64,000 bases of DNA from Physella acuta (Eukaryota; Mollusca; Gastropoda; Physidae): positions 62,001 through 126,000 of the forward strand of contig NW_026732676.1 of the NCBI RefSeq assembly GCF_028476545.1, read 5' to 3'. A program made the position numbers and the translations under genes. Positions within the stretch are counted from its first letter, which is position 1; every line of letters begins with the position of its first letter. This document shows positions 36,481-47,720 of this stretch, piece by piece. The notes beneath the pieces were generated by a model. The model did no database searches. It was given only the letters and a program-made list of their open reading frames with translations, and was not told where the DNA came from.

Positions 36481-36518
36481 TACCACGGTTATTGGGGGAA
36501 TATTATGGCAGGATCGTC

Positions 36519-36799
36519 TCAAGGGGGGGGGGGGGTTCCAATATTTACCCGGGGACAAACTTTCGATTTGCACCCCCCTCAAACTTTCGATTTGCACCCC
36601 CCCTCAAACTTTCGATTTGCAACCCCCCCCCCCCCCCCCCCGTCAAACTTACGAGTTGCACCTCTCCCCTCAAACTTTCGGTTTGCACCCCCCTCAAACT
36701 TTCGATTTGCACCCCCCTCATACGTTTTATATATATATATACCGAGGGGTCTATGGGGGGTTATGACCCCCCTAACCCCCCCCCCTGCCTACGCCACAG
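36519..36799. repeat. C-rich minisatellite expanded from a MITE motif
   Basis: Six to seven copies of AAACTTTCGATTTGCACCCC plus a variable C run (unit about 24-28 bases). The stretch ends at CTGCCTACGCCACAG, like a CAGTGGCGTAGGCAG hAT end. The motif occurs twice, unexpanded, in the MITE at 6440-6601. Open frames through it are repeat artefacts. Confidence 0.8.
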
Positions 36800-37033
36800 T
36801 ATTACGGTCACAACAATGCTCAATGCGTGCTCAAACTTAACCCCCCCACACCCACGTAATTTACTTTCATGTACGTATTCAGTTACCCATCATTCTACTG
36901 ACAAAAACCCGGGATTCAAACTCGAGGCATGTGTGTTAGCAGTCGCATGCTCTACCGTCCGACCATGCCGTTCCACAACTTCAAATGTAGATGATTTATT
37001 ACTGAAACTACAGGTATTATATAGGTTACTCAC

Positions 37034-37119
37034 CACAGGTAAGTTCCAGTAAATCGCCTGCCTGCTCACTGGTGCCATGGCGTAGTCGCAGACTGGACCG
37101 AAGATAGCCGTTACCTGTT
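37034..37119 (-). CDS. Preceding exon of the same receptor guanylate cyclase-like gene
   Basis: On the minus strand a T-rich tract and a TAG acceptor (120-121 past 37000) lead into the exon, and it ends before a GTGAGT donor at 37033. The frame reads VTAIFGPVCDYAMAPVSR, then QAIYWNLPV. This matches the conserved GPxCxYAxAPVxR motif of natriuretic peptide receptor ectodomains, including the cysteine that forms a disulfide in the family. The exon ends in phase 0, and the next exon begins with LTSGALA at 290, giving the family-typical run LPV-LTSGAL. A second AG five bases inside (37115) would make an exon of exactly 27 codons, so the 5' edge is uncertain by five bases. Exons encoding the signal peptide and N-terminus were not recognised to the right. 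Confidence 0.85.
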
Positions 37120-37207
37120 CTAGAATTTGGAAAAAAAAATTGAAGTTAAAATTATATTTTTCTACAATACACAAGAATTGATTTATTTTGGTGTTGTAAT
37201 ATGTTGT

Positions 37208-37340
37208 TCTTTGTGCGTCTTCGACATGCAATTTACAGCGTCAATTTACAATGTCTTGTTAGATTTAGTATTACAGTTTTTATTATAGGCATATGAGGAC
37301 TGATGCTGGTTTACAATAGTAATACTTCTTTCTGACGCGT
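37208..37340 (-). mobile_element. Old copy of the snoRNA-like retroposon
   Basis: Carries CTTCGACATGCAATTTACAG, CGTCAATTTACA, TAGTATTACAG and GGACTGATGCTGGTTTACAA, matching 25034-25168. Box C is eroded. Confidence 0.65.
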
Positions 37341-37423
37341 TCTTTCATTCCTTGAAACTGGTTTAGTTATACTTATACACAATACAAAACATCTAATTAC
37401 AATTTTTTTCTATTTTCTTTTAT

Positions 37424-37665
<242 letters not shown>

Positions 37666-38470
37666 GAAATAAGTATTTTTTATATGTATTTTTTTATATT
37701 ATTCTATGTAGGTAAGCAGGCAATGTGTAGTGTTCTTTTAAAAAATGTAACACGATCTATATTTTAACAGCCAAGACAGTGTTGTAGCCCAATACATTAG
37801 AAAGAAATGAGGGTTAATTGAATAACAATGAATTAAAAGGAAGAAATTTAAAAAAAATTACTGATTTAGAAAAGAGAAAGCACTCTTTAAAAAAGACGAT
37901 AAAAAACCGTTCATAAGAAAGTGACAATTCTCACACGCATTTAATTGTATTACAAAGGGAGGTCACTCCAAAAAAGGTTAACGGATTAGTAAGGGGAAAC
38001 AACTTGAATGACAAAACCAGGTTAGATTATTTTTTTTTCAGAGATGGAAAGGCTAGGACCAATGAGAACACTTCCATGAACACGTGACCATACGAGCACA
38101 AAACTTGAGTTGGCTTGTATTGATCAAGAACATTCGAGAAAAAGAGAAAAGAGCTCCGCATTGCCCTAGCTTAAATCAACAGACACCGGGGTAAAGTTGT
38201 GACGTGGGGAATTAGAAACACCAGTACCCTTAGTCAACCATGTTCTTACTATGTATATAGTGGGGAGGGGGAGGGGGAGGGGGGTTGACTACACTTAGCC
38301 TTTCACACCCTCTTTATTCAACTACTGCTAAGTACTTTGAAAAAGAAATAGCAAATATAAAAGAAAAAAAAAACTTTATTGTAACAAGCTTTGTGAATGC
38401 ACTGAAAATAAGAAATAAAACTAGTTAGCTTTCTTTAATCAAAACTTTTGTTGCTTAAAAATCTATCTAT
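37666..38470. other. Unassigned AT-rich sequence
   Basis: No exon, inverted repeat or recognised element; a short G-rich run lies near 38265. Confidence 0.5.
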
Positions 38471-38476
38471 ATATAT

Positions 38477-38848
38477 ATAATTATCTTCTGGGAGACGCTA
38501 GAAAACAAGCTGTAAACGCGCTCCCTACCATCCCCACCCCTACATGGTCTTAGTGAGCTGTGGTTCACGCTTTTTACCTTCGTGCAGTCGGGTTTAGTGA
38601 CGGCTATTAGGGGCAGATAATTTAGTTTAAACGATTTTAAACGTTGGGGGGGGGGGGGGGGGGGGGGTGGGAAGGAAGGGGGGGGGGGGGGGGTTATGGT
38701 CCTTAACGAGCTACTTATAGTGTTTTTTAGAAATATTTTCAGTGTCAGCGTTGGTACTGTCGAATTCACAAATTATGAATTACTGAAAAGTAGAAAAAAC
38801 AAAAACAAAATAGCGGCGTATGATATGCCGCGGGCCGGCTCGTGTAAA
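38477..38848 (+). mobile_element. Helitron-like non-autonomous element
   Basis: Same start (TTATCTTCTGGGAGACGCTA) and same 3' hairpin (GCGGCGTATGATATGCCGC then GGGCCGGCTCGTG) as the copy at 33066, with an expanded G run at 38646-38692. Confidence 0.65.
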
Positions 38849-39255
38849 ATAACTCATGTCCGCTTAGATTGGAAAAATTCTATTAAATGTTAATGACTAA
38901 TTTAACATTTAATTAAATTTAAAAAAAAAATAGAGATTCACGCATTGCATTCGAAGACGAAGTTATCAGGAAAATTTGAACAAAATCGCTGCATTACAAG
39001 TTGGTCAAAAATTTAGCTACAAACGGACGTTGTAAAATACGTATAAGCTTCCTAAAATGTATATAATCTTTAAAAATGAAAGTTAAGGTATTTGGTGAAA
39101 AAGTTTAATTATCGTATCGTAATAAATACATTGTAGTCCGCTGCTTCAATGGATTTTATATAAAAATAAAAGGATTGTGTTGTCAATACTTCACCGAGCT
39201 AACTTTATTGTCAAGTACAAGAGTCAAATGCCAATTAGGGCTACTGTCCAGGTAA
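38849..39255. other. Unassigned sequence
   Basis: AT-rich; nothing supported. Confidence 0.5.
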
Positions 39256-39259
39256 GTTA

Positions 39260-39330
39260 TCTCTTAGGACCTGAGGGTAAAATAGGGCAGATGAAGTAGA
39301 GTTAATCTCTTTCTGTAATCACTAGATTTA
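39260..39330 (-). mobile_element. SINE fragment
   Basis: GGGCAGATGAAGTAGAGTTA then ATCTCTTTCTGTAATC corresponds to the SINE body near its tail. Confidence 0.45.
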
Positions 39331-39378
39331 CCACACTTAATAATGTGTTGGCGACATTGATCAAATATATAAATATAT

Positions 39379-39453
39379 ACGATTGTCACAAAACGACACC
39401 AAAATCCACACACATTCTGCAACCCACTAGTACATACTTTATTGTAATTAGAC

Positions 39454-39455
<2 letters not shown>
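39379..39455 (-). repeat. Inverse copy of the (TA)n-linked repeat
   Basis: TACGATTGTCACAAAACGAC, CCACACACATTCTGCAACCC and ACTAGTACATACTTTATTGT are the reverse complement of 37579-37665. Confidence 0.8.

Positions 39456-39535
<80 letters not shown>
39456..39535. repeat. (TA)n microsatellite
   Basis: Eighty bases of TA. Confidence 0.97.
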
Positions 39536-39538
<3 letters not shown>

Positions 39539-40007
39539 TTATATGGCTTGACATTGAAATCTGGCTAACTTTAATGATAACTAATCTGGCTAACTTTCAA
39601 TGTGAATTATTTCTTCCTGCTAATAAAAAGGTTATCCTTCTTCAAACTAATCAAACAACTCACACAAACGACAAACCACCTACAAAGGCTGAATATACCT
39701 CACTGATAAAAGGACAAACATGGGATTCAGTAATAAACTATATTAGCTATTAATTTTCTTAATACTCGGCAAGGAATGTCTTTTTTTTCTAAAAGACCTA
39801 AAGCGGATGCCAGGCAGCCTGATTGAAGATTGCCATCTCACTCAATTAGACCGGAAACAGACGGAGCGTAAAGCTACGTATGGGAGAGTGTCGGCAAACG
39901 TCTGCTAAAAGAATTTACAGATTTAAAGTCTGCTATTTTGGGAAAGTTAAGTCTGGTTGCGACGGTTAATTGAATTCGTATTTAAAGTATCGCACTTTTG
40001 TCAAAAG

Positions 40008-40009
<2 letters not shown>

Positions 40010-40086
<77 letters not shown>
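40010..40086. repeat. Compound (CT)n(AT)n microsatellite
   Basis: (CT) to 40048, then (AT) to 40086. Confidence 0.97.
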
Positions 40087-40089
<3 letters not shown>

Positions 40090-40197
40090 TAGATACCTTT
40101 TTGGAGGTTTGTCTGGGGCGTGGATGGGTTAATGCTTTATGACAATAGAGAGAGGTGTATATAAAGGGGTATGTGTTAATATATGTAAGAATGCAAT

Positions 40198-40325
40198 AAC
40201 ATTCATTTTCGAACCTGACGGTCTATGGAGCAAGTGAAGTAGAAATTAGTTGTTTCGGTGACATAGGCATATGAAGGGATGATATAGTAATCACTACGCT
40301 CAGCCGCCTTTACTTTCCCGAAATT
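40198..40325 (-). mobile_element. SINE, tail half
   Basis: ATTTTCGAACCTGACGGTCT, ATGGAGCAAGTGAAGTAGA, AGGCATATGAAGGGATGATA and CCGCCTTTACTTTCCC. The tRNA-like head is missing. Confidence 0.7.
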
Positions 40326-41147
40326 TATTATTATACCGGCAAATGATGACACAATAAAGAAATATTCTTACTCTGGTAGGTAATTAAAATATGTCTTGCT
40401 AATGTTAGCAGTAAAGGTTTTCGGGGGTATATGTTATACCAGTGTGATGTCTGATATTGAAACAATCTTCTTAAAATAAGATGGGGGTGGGGTGGGAGGA
40501 AACTGGTAATTAACCACATATACAAATATTAATTTTAATGTCAATAACCCTAAACCCAACCTAAGTCCTACCCAAACCCTAACCCTTATTTATAACCATA
40601 ACACGAAACACGACATTACAATACTACTATCTACCTACCACACCTATTTTCCAAAGAGCATACAATTGTAATGTCAATAATCTTAAAGTCCTTTTGGCAG
40701 TTGTAACCTTAATTTCTAACCATACAACGAAATCAAGAATTACTAACAGCTTAAAACACCTTTTTCCATACATCGGGAATACCAACATTTCTTGATAACT
40801 GCTTTATACTCCAAAGTACTCGGGGAAATACTAATGTACACACGTAATACACACTCAGAAAACAGCTCACATCATACCCCCACCCCCCCCCCCCCCCCGC
40901 CTTATTTACCACCAATACAGAACGTGGACTTGTTGTGGTTGATCATTGAGTACTCAGTCACGTGAACACAGTGTAATGACTATTTTTAGAAAGGTCGATC
41001 TTCAATTCAAAACAATGTTCAAAACAGATTTTTAAATGGATTACACTGCTAAGCTTTCGTAAATCACGCGTTATTTGTTTTCTTCTATAAAATAGATTTT
41101 ATTAAAACGTAAAAAAGTGATAAGTATTAATTGTACTAAAGTAAAAC
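40326..41147. other. Unassigned sequence with CCCTAACCC-like patch
   Basis: A short run near 40548-40590 (CCCTAAACCCAACCTAAGTC, then CCAAACCCTAACCC) is telomere-like but only a few repeats long. A C run lies near 40882. Confidence 0.45.
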
Positions 41148-41200
41148 AGTAAAGTTCCCTTTTCAAACCTGACGGTATATAGGGCATTGGGAAGTAGGGG
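41148..41200 (-). mobile_element. SINE tail fragment
   Basis: GTTCCCTTTTCAAACCTGAC then GGTATATAGGGCATTGGGAA. Followed by G-rich, low-complexity sequence (41200-41420). Confidence 0.6.
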
Positions 41201-41819
41201 GGGGGGGTCGTTTATAACTTGCGTTAACGGACTGATTAGTTTTGACGTTTAAGTTAATGACCTTCTGTCTTGGAAGGGGGTGGGTGGGCGCTTAAACGAG
41301 TGAGTGCTTACATTTTTTTTTAAATTCAATGAAAACTTTTAGCTTAGGTAAGAGGTGCGGGATGGAGGAGTGAGTTGTTAACGTTGGGTAGAGGGGGTGG
41401 GGGGGGGGGGGGGTGAGGGAATGAGTATTTAACATTAAGAAGTGGAGGATAGGGGTTGGGAAAGATGAGTTATGGGCCCTTATGATATGTTATGAAGGTA
41501 GGGGAAGCAACTCTGGGTAAACAACACAAAATCGCGCTTCGTGTTTTTTATAGTTATCTGAATTTTCATATGAATACCATTATTTTCATTTCTTACAATC
41601 ACTTTTAATAAATATGTTTGCACCTAAAAAAGTACAAAATTATGTGAACATTTTTAAAAATATAATTTCAGACCTATTTGAGAAACTATGTCAGTATTTA
41701 TCTTTAATATATTATATAAATTATTTTTTGTAAAATTTGCATTACCTCTGGGCACCAAATTGTGGTTAGACTTATTTGATAGATAAATGCTTAAAAAAAA
41801 TGCTTAAGTCAGGGGTCGG

Positions 41820-42017
41820 CAACCTGCGGCTCGCCTCTTTTGATGTCAAGTTGCGGCTCTCCAGCTCCTGCCTCAAATATGAAGTTAATAAACTCTAAAG
41901 AAAACAACGTTAAACAAGATAAAAACATTGAAATAATAATGTGGCTCTTTATAAAACTGGGACATTTTATAAATTGTAACTTTGGGCTCTTCCGTCTGAA
42001 AAGGTTGCCTGCCCCTG
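41820..42017 (+). mobile_element. 198-bp hAT MITE
   Basis: CAGGGGTCGGCAACCTGCGG and AAAGGTTGCCTGCCCCTG ends, with an 8-base duplication GCTTAAGT/GTTTAAGT (one mismatch). Confidence 0.9.
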
Positions 42018-42044
42018 GTTTAAGTAAACCATCTTAAATGAATG

Positions 42045-42180
42045 AAGGCTACAAGTAAAAAAGAAGTATTACTGTTATAAATATGTATCAGTCCTTACAA
42101 GCGGATGATGAAAACTGAAATACTAAAGCGAACATGCAAGGCAAAAAGACGCTATAAATTACATGTCTGACGCGAAAAAA
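42045..42180 (+). mobile_element. Full-length snoRNA-like retroposon with A tail
   Basis: GGCTACAAGTAAAAAAGAAG, TATTACTGTTATAAATATGT and ATCAGTCCTTACAA lead into the snoRNA-like part and a run of A (42174-42182). The only plus-strand copy. Confidence 0.75.
42101..42173 (+). ncRNA. C/D-box snoRNA-like sequence (retroposed)
   Basis: Terminal GCG (42101-42103), box C ATGATGA (42105-42111), box D CTGA (42167-42170), terminal CGC (42171-42173). Compared with the copy at 25034 the stem changed from GCC/GGC to GCG/CGC, keeping pairing. Confidence 0.5.
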
Positions 42181-42902
42181 AAATGCACACTCAAGCACAC
42201 ACGAATCTTAAATACCATTCTTGCATTTTACAATTTAACAATTTTTTTTTATTTATATCTGGCTCGAGGGGTTTAAAAAAAATAACATGAACACCGGAAG
42301 AAATCAACTTCAAATTTGCCGTGTTCATTTACCGTTCTTTGGGAATTTCCGATTCAAACAGTTTCCTCCAGTTTCGTTTATACCCAATAACCCTTGCAAG
42401 AAATTTACATTTTTTTTCTTAAAAAAGACGCATTAGCTGAGAAACAGATGCAAGCGGGTAGAAACGGATTAATGATTAATGAGGATTACACCCCGGACAA
42501 TCACACTATCACATATGAATATAATCAGGCTGGAGTGCATAGATCGGCCGGCCGGTCAAAGATGTGAAATAGTGCTGGGATATTTCAAACCGTTCCCAGG
42601 GCGAGCGCGGCTGATTATTTCCCCTGAAGGAGTTTTACCACTATGTGTTTGTTCTTCAAGGGAGTTAATCTCTCTGATGTTTTCCTTCGTACGTGGGTCA
42701 CGCTAGGAATTTTTCATTAATTTTTTTGTTGTGGTTTGCTGGTCGTGTTTTACGTGTGTTGCGTTAAAAGTTGGAAAAAAAACAACAAGAAAAAAATACT
42801 AAATATAAAATTTTACAGTTCGATCAATAGTAAAATAAATAATTGTATACCTTATACATAATAAAATACAAGGTATATAGAAGAATATAATGCATTTTTG
42901 CA

Positions 42903-42956
<54 letters not shown>

Positions 42957-42981
42957 ATATATATATATGTATATATATATG

Positions 42982-43070
<89 letters not shown>
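42903..43070. repeat. (TA)n microsatellite with GTGTG/GTATG interruptions
   Basis: About 168 bases. Long TA frames on both strands are artefacts of it. Confidence 0.97.
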
Positions 43071-43072
<2 letters not shown>

Positions 43073-43382
43073 TAAAGACGTACATACAAACACACATATA
43101 TTATTACTGACCAAGAAAAAAAAGTAAATAGCTAAAAATCCGACACCTTTAAAATAACATAGGCTTCTAATACCTAAACAGAAAAATTTAAACAAATTAT
43201 ATACATTATTAGTCAGCACAACACCATATTAAATACACACTGATTAAAAGACGTAAATGGTTCCGTTAAAAACCCGGCTGTTCAATGGTATTTATGATTT
43301 TTTTAAAAGTTATTGGCACTACTTTTGCCCGAGAAACGTGTATACATTTCATAGCAGACGTCTTGATAAGTATAATCTATAG

Positions 43383-44541
43383 GGTGGCCGGAAAGAATTG
43401 CAACGGAAAAAAGCGCAACGGAAAAAAGCGCAAATCAAAAAGCGCAACGGAAATAAGCGCACACGGAAAAAAGCGCAAAGAGAAAAAAGCGCACACAGAA
43501 AAAAGCGCAAAGAGAAAAAAGCGCAAACGGAAAAAAGCGCAAACAGAAAAAAGCGCACACAGAAAAAAGCGCAAACGGAAAAAAGCGCAAACAGAAACAG
43601 AAAAATGCGCAACCAGAAAAAACACAACGAAAAATGTGCAAAAGAGAAATTTAGCACAAAGACCATATGGACTAGATGACACATTTATACATGACTGTTA
43701 GGGCTGCTGTGAGAGTGTCGTGTTTGATCACGTGATCTACTACCATTTAAAGCGTACCACTACCATCTGCATTCCCATCACCACGATACAGGCGATAATC
43801 ACTTTACACAATGCCTATTATTTTCTTGGTCAATAATTATTCAACTACTATTCTCGTATAAACATAAAACTATCGACATTACACGAAGTATCTTTCACAT
43901 TCTCCCTAGTCCGAACTACCTAGCTTGCATACTATAACAACCCGTTCCTATGGCAAAACTTCACTCTCTTTCATCCGCGTCATCAAACATGCATTCGTCA
44001 TATCTCTCGTAACAACATTTATTCGCACCAAAATAACAATTTTGTATTTAATATTTTTTCGCTTTTTTCCGTTTGCGCTTTTTTCTGTTTGCGCTTTTTT
44101 CAGTTTGCGCTTTTTTCCGTTTGCGCTTTTTTCCGTGTGCGCTTTTTTCTGTTTGCGCTTTTTTCCGTTTGCGCTTTTTTCTCTTTGCGCTTTTTTCCGT
44201 TTGCGCTTTTTTCTGTTTGCGCTTTTTTCTGTGTGCGCTTTTTTCTCTTTGCGCTTTTTTCTGTTTGCGCTTTTTTCTCTTTGCGCTTTTTTCCGTGTGC
44301 GCTTTTTTCTCTTTGCGCTTTTTTCCGTTTGCGCTTTTTTCTGTTTGCGCTTTTTTCTGTGTGCGCTTTTTTCTCTTTGCGCTTTTTTCCGTTTGCGCTT
44401 TTTTCTCTTTGCGCCTTTTTCTGTGTGCGCTTTTTTCTCTTTGCGCTTTTTTCCGTGTGCGCTTATTTCCGTTGCGCTTTTTGCTTTGCGCTTTTTTCCG
44501 TTGCGCTTTTTTCCGTTGCGGTTCTTTCTGGGAACCAAACC
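43383..44541. mobile_element. Foldback-like element with inverted minisatellite arms
   Basis: The left arm (about 43400-43650) is a tandem array of GCGCAAACGGAAAAAA (15-16 bases, variants ACACGG, AAAGAG, AAACAG). The right arm (about 44055-44525) is the same array inverted and roughly twice as long. The distinctive outer order (AACGGAAAAAAGCGCAACGG, then CAAA.CAAAAAGCGCAACGG, then AATAAGCGCACACGG) is mirrored at both ends. The perfect 9-base repeat AATCTATAG flanks the element (43374-43382, 44542-44550). The loop (about 43655-44050) has no coding potential. Arms of inverted tandem repeats plus a 9-base duplication match foldback-type DNA transposons; 9 bases is also typical of Mutator-like elements. 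The Lys/Arg- or Phe/Cys-rich open frames here are repeat translations. Confidence 0.82.
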
Positions 44542-44550
44542 AATCTATAG

Positions 44551-45650
44551 AAATAAATCGACTTTGAATGAAATAGTTCATTTCTTCATATTCTAAAATT
44601 GTAAAATTACGCCATTTATATTTGTGCGTACTTTCCGTAGTTAAAGTGCGCATATGGGCTTTTATATATTAGGATTATAGGTCTATGAATGGCGCGGAAT
44701 TCTGATATGTGAAGTCGGCATAAAAGTTAAAATACGACAGGAACCACTGGAATTCTATGATAAAACTTGACTCAAAAGAAACATTTTTAGCTTTAAAAAA
44801 ATCATTTATAAAGTACATATCGACGTTTATTTTTGGTAAACTTTGTTCAAATTTCCTGGCTATACCGTCAGAAGTGAATGACACGATTTCGACTTACAAA
44901 ATGCGGACGGAAATACGGATGAAAAACCTGAACGTATGACTGAAGCAAAAATAAACAGAACAAAACATACGGGAAGTGGAAAGATTTAGACTTGAAGACA
45001 GGCAGAGAGAAAAAAAAACTATTTTTCCATACTATTCAGATGTTTAGAATTGTCTATACCGGCTATTTATTCAATGTCATTTTCGTCTAAACCGAATGTT
45101 TATTCAATGTAATTTTCGATTACCCGAATTTGAATGAATAAAATTGTTTTTTTCTTTTCTTTTCTAAAACAGATTCGTTTTGATACATTTCGTTAGAAAT
45201 TGTGGCAAATCTATATCTAATTTTGTTTTCGCGTAAACATAAAAAAGACAAAAACGCGAATTCAATACGCATTTGTTAATAAAGGTTACAAACTGTAACT
45301 TAATAGAGGTAAGTATTCATGTCGTCTAAATTAGTTATACTTAAAGGATGCATTAATATTTAAATGAACTAAGTATTTGTTTTTTTTGTTGTTTTTTTTA
45401 TTGTGCTAACGAAAATGGAAGAACTATATTTAGAGGTGCTGCTCTCTATTTTAAAGCTATTTTTAGTTTGCCAAAAAATAGTTACGAAAATATAAATACA
45501 AGCAAATACAACGTTTTGCTGGGTTTTTTTTAATTAATTAGCAAATAAGTAAATACATGAAAATTGTCGGTTGCCAATTTATTCGATATCAGATTCGTAG
45601 GGTATGTGATCGTTAGCTGTAAGCTTTTTCGTAGGATAGACGAAGAAATG
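44551..45650. other. Unassigned AT-rich sequence
   Basis: No supported gene or repeat; short frames only. Confidence 0.5.
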
Positions 45651-45654
45651 TTAA

Positions 45655-45846
45655 TGTTTTTTCATGACCTCGGCATATAAAGGGATGGTGTGTCATTCCT
45701 AAACCCAGCCGCCAACGTATGTCAGGTACCTGTTAGAGCTGGGTTGACTAAAGAACATTCTACAGTACCCAGTCCAGACCGCGGTTCGAACTCGAGACCT
45801 TCAGGGTAGTTGCCGGAGTCTCTATCGTTCAACTACGTCCCTCCAT
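45655..45846 (-). mobile_element. tRNA-derived SINE with head
   Basis: CCTCGGCATATAAAGGGATG, CCAGCCGCCAACGTATGTCA, GGTACCTGTTAGAGCTGGGT, then the head as reverse complement: GCGGTTCGAACTCGAGACC (B box) and CTATCGTTCAACTACGTCCC (A box side). Confidence 0.75.
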
Positions 45847-45879
45847 ATAGTTAGCTGTATCAAAATGTATTTAGTTGTC

Positions 45880-45994
45880 CTACCATTGGTCAGGTAACCA
45901 TCAAATCCTGGGGAAAGACCTACGATGTTACGCACTGTAATCGAACTCAAGACTTTCGGGTTAGTTGTCATGCGCTCTACTGCACAACCACGCC
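45880..45994 (-). mobile_element. Second SINE head fragment
   Basis: ACTGTAATCGAACTCAAGAC (B-box region) and ATGCGCTCTACTGCACAACC (A-box region), adjacent to the previous SINE. Confidence 0.65.
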
Positions 45995-46009
45995 TTTTAA
46001 AAATTATTT

Positions 46010-47068
46010 ATAGATCTATTTTTAAATACAACTCGATGACTTTAAGGTACAAGAATAAAAGGTACTGTGGCTACCTCAGGTATCAATGGCGTCGTAGTTG
46101 AAATACCTTTGTAAAATGTGTTGTGAAATATAACATCATGTTTGTTCATGTGTATGTATGTATGTGTGTATGTATGAGTATGTGCAATAACGTCACAAAA
46201 TCGGGGCAGGGGGGTGTTATCTGCAAGGAATGACACCATTTAGCAGGTGACATAACAACCAGAGTATGTTATCCAGTTTAACAAAATAGTTGAGGAGAGG
46301 GGTGACACCAAATGGAAAATGATAAATTGTTGGAGGAGAATGGGTGATACACTAAGTTAACACACTGTGTGACTCCCCTCCTAGTGACGCCATTTTTGTG
46401 AATGCCTGTCTGTCTGTATGTTCGCGTGTGTGTGTGTACGTGTGTGTACGTGCGTACGAGCGGGTAATATGTGGATGGTATGAATTCAATAGTGTTTCGG
46501 AGAAATCCAAAATTTCAAAATGTTTCCTCTCAATTCAACACATTTCAAATGTATCTTCCGTCTACATACTTTACAATAATAAAATGCAAAATTTTTTTTT
46601 TTTTTTTTTTTAAATAAAACTATGCACCAGACCGAGATGAAACAAACCCTCGGAAAATTTGATGTCTCCGGATATTGTCTGTGGCAGACGGCTTGGCAGG
46701 AGGCGGACATTTTTCCAGGTTTTAAAAAACGGAAATTGCCAGCGGAAGTTAGCCTTGTTCTAAGTCGGAGAAAAGCGGAGGGAAGAAAGACAGTTTCAAA
46801 AACTTTCATTTGTGATAGGCAACAACGTTTTGTGACAAGTTGTCACTTAGTTCTATGTTCGTAAGTTCTGATGCTTAACACAACCCACTCTACTGACGTG
46901 TCGTTAATAAAAATACGTCACACTTTTGGAAGAGTCAAGAGAAGGAGGCAGAAGGGGGGGGGCGGGGGGGAGTTAAAAATAAGACGTCATAGTTACATTT
47001 AAAAAACATAATTTAGGAATCGTCTTAAAAAAAAATCATAAATCTTAGAAAGCATTGGTTAGTGTTAT

Positions 47069-47070
<2 letters not shown>
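46010..47070. other. Unassigned sequence with (TG)n and T/G runs
   Basis: GTATG repeats at 46150-46180, a GTGTGTACGTGTG stretch at 46423-46450 and a T run at 46589-46611. The moderately GC-rich block 46620-46870 has overlapping short frames on both strands with no family match I know. Confidence 0.45.

Positions 47071-47072
<2 letters not shown>

Positions 47073-47147
<75 letters not shown>
47073..47147. repeat. (TA)n microsatellite
   Basis: Seventy-five bases of TA. Confidence 0.97.
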
Positions 47148-47153
<6 letters not shown>

Positions 47154-47489
47154 TAACTGAAGTTTAAAGTAAAAAAGTAATTTGCGATTGGGTGGGAGGC
47201 GGGGGGAGGTCGAATAATAGACTAAAACTTGACGTTACTTCAAGAATGCCCATAGTAGGTTTGGAAGGTTGGTAAAGATTGTACAAAGTGTGTTACATTA
47301 CTAATAGAAGACGTGGGTATGGAGTCCCACTTTAGCGCCCCTAAGGTCGGGGCCCGTGGACATATGTACCTCACGCACACCCCCCCCCCCCCTTACGCTT
47401 ATGCTACAGAGTATATAAGCCTGTGTAAAAATAAAATGGAACATTCATTATGCTCATATTTTAAAAATTACTAGAATCCTAGTAATTAG

Positions 47490-47720
47490 TAACGTTCTAT
47501 TTTCGAACCTGGCGGTCTATATGGTAAGTGAAGTAGAGTTCAGCTGTTCTTTCTACTTCGGCATATGAAGAGATAATGTGTTCAGCACGATGCCCCTGCC
47601 TTCATTTTCCCTAACGTGAGTTAGGTACCTATTATAGCTGAGCGAACTCATAGACGTTCTACTGACTCGAACCCGTATTTTATTTCAAATCTAGCTCTCT
47701 ACCGCTATGTCACGCCGTCC
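47490..47720 (-). mobile_element. Full-length tRNA-derived SINE
   Basis: Best reference copy in the window. On the plus strand the tail is first (TCTATTTTCGAACCTGGCGG, GGTAAGTGAAGTAGAGTTCA), then the body (CGGCATATGAAGAGATAATG, CTAACGTGAGTTAGGTACCT). The tRNA-like head follows in reverse: ACTGACTCGAACCCGTA as B box and CTCTACCGCTATGTCACGCC as A box. Confidence 0.8.

Noticed and set aside
40548-40592. Telomere-like CCCTAA repeats
   Set aside because: Only a few imperfect repeats; not distinguishable from chance low complexity.
42479-42706. 75-codon frame in a GC-richer patch
   Set aside because: No domain, splice context or codon bias; could be non-coding.
43349-44653. Lys/Arg-rich or Phe/Cys-rich proteins up to 223 residues
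   Set aside because: Open in nearly every frame because the 15-16-base repeat lacks stops. They are explained by the foldback-like arms.
46486-46864. Overlapping frames on both strands near 46.6 kb
   Set aside because: No family resemblance; one runs through a T homopolymer.
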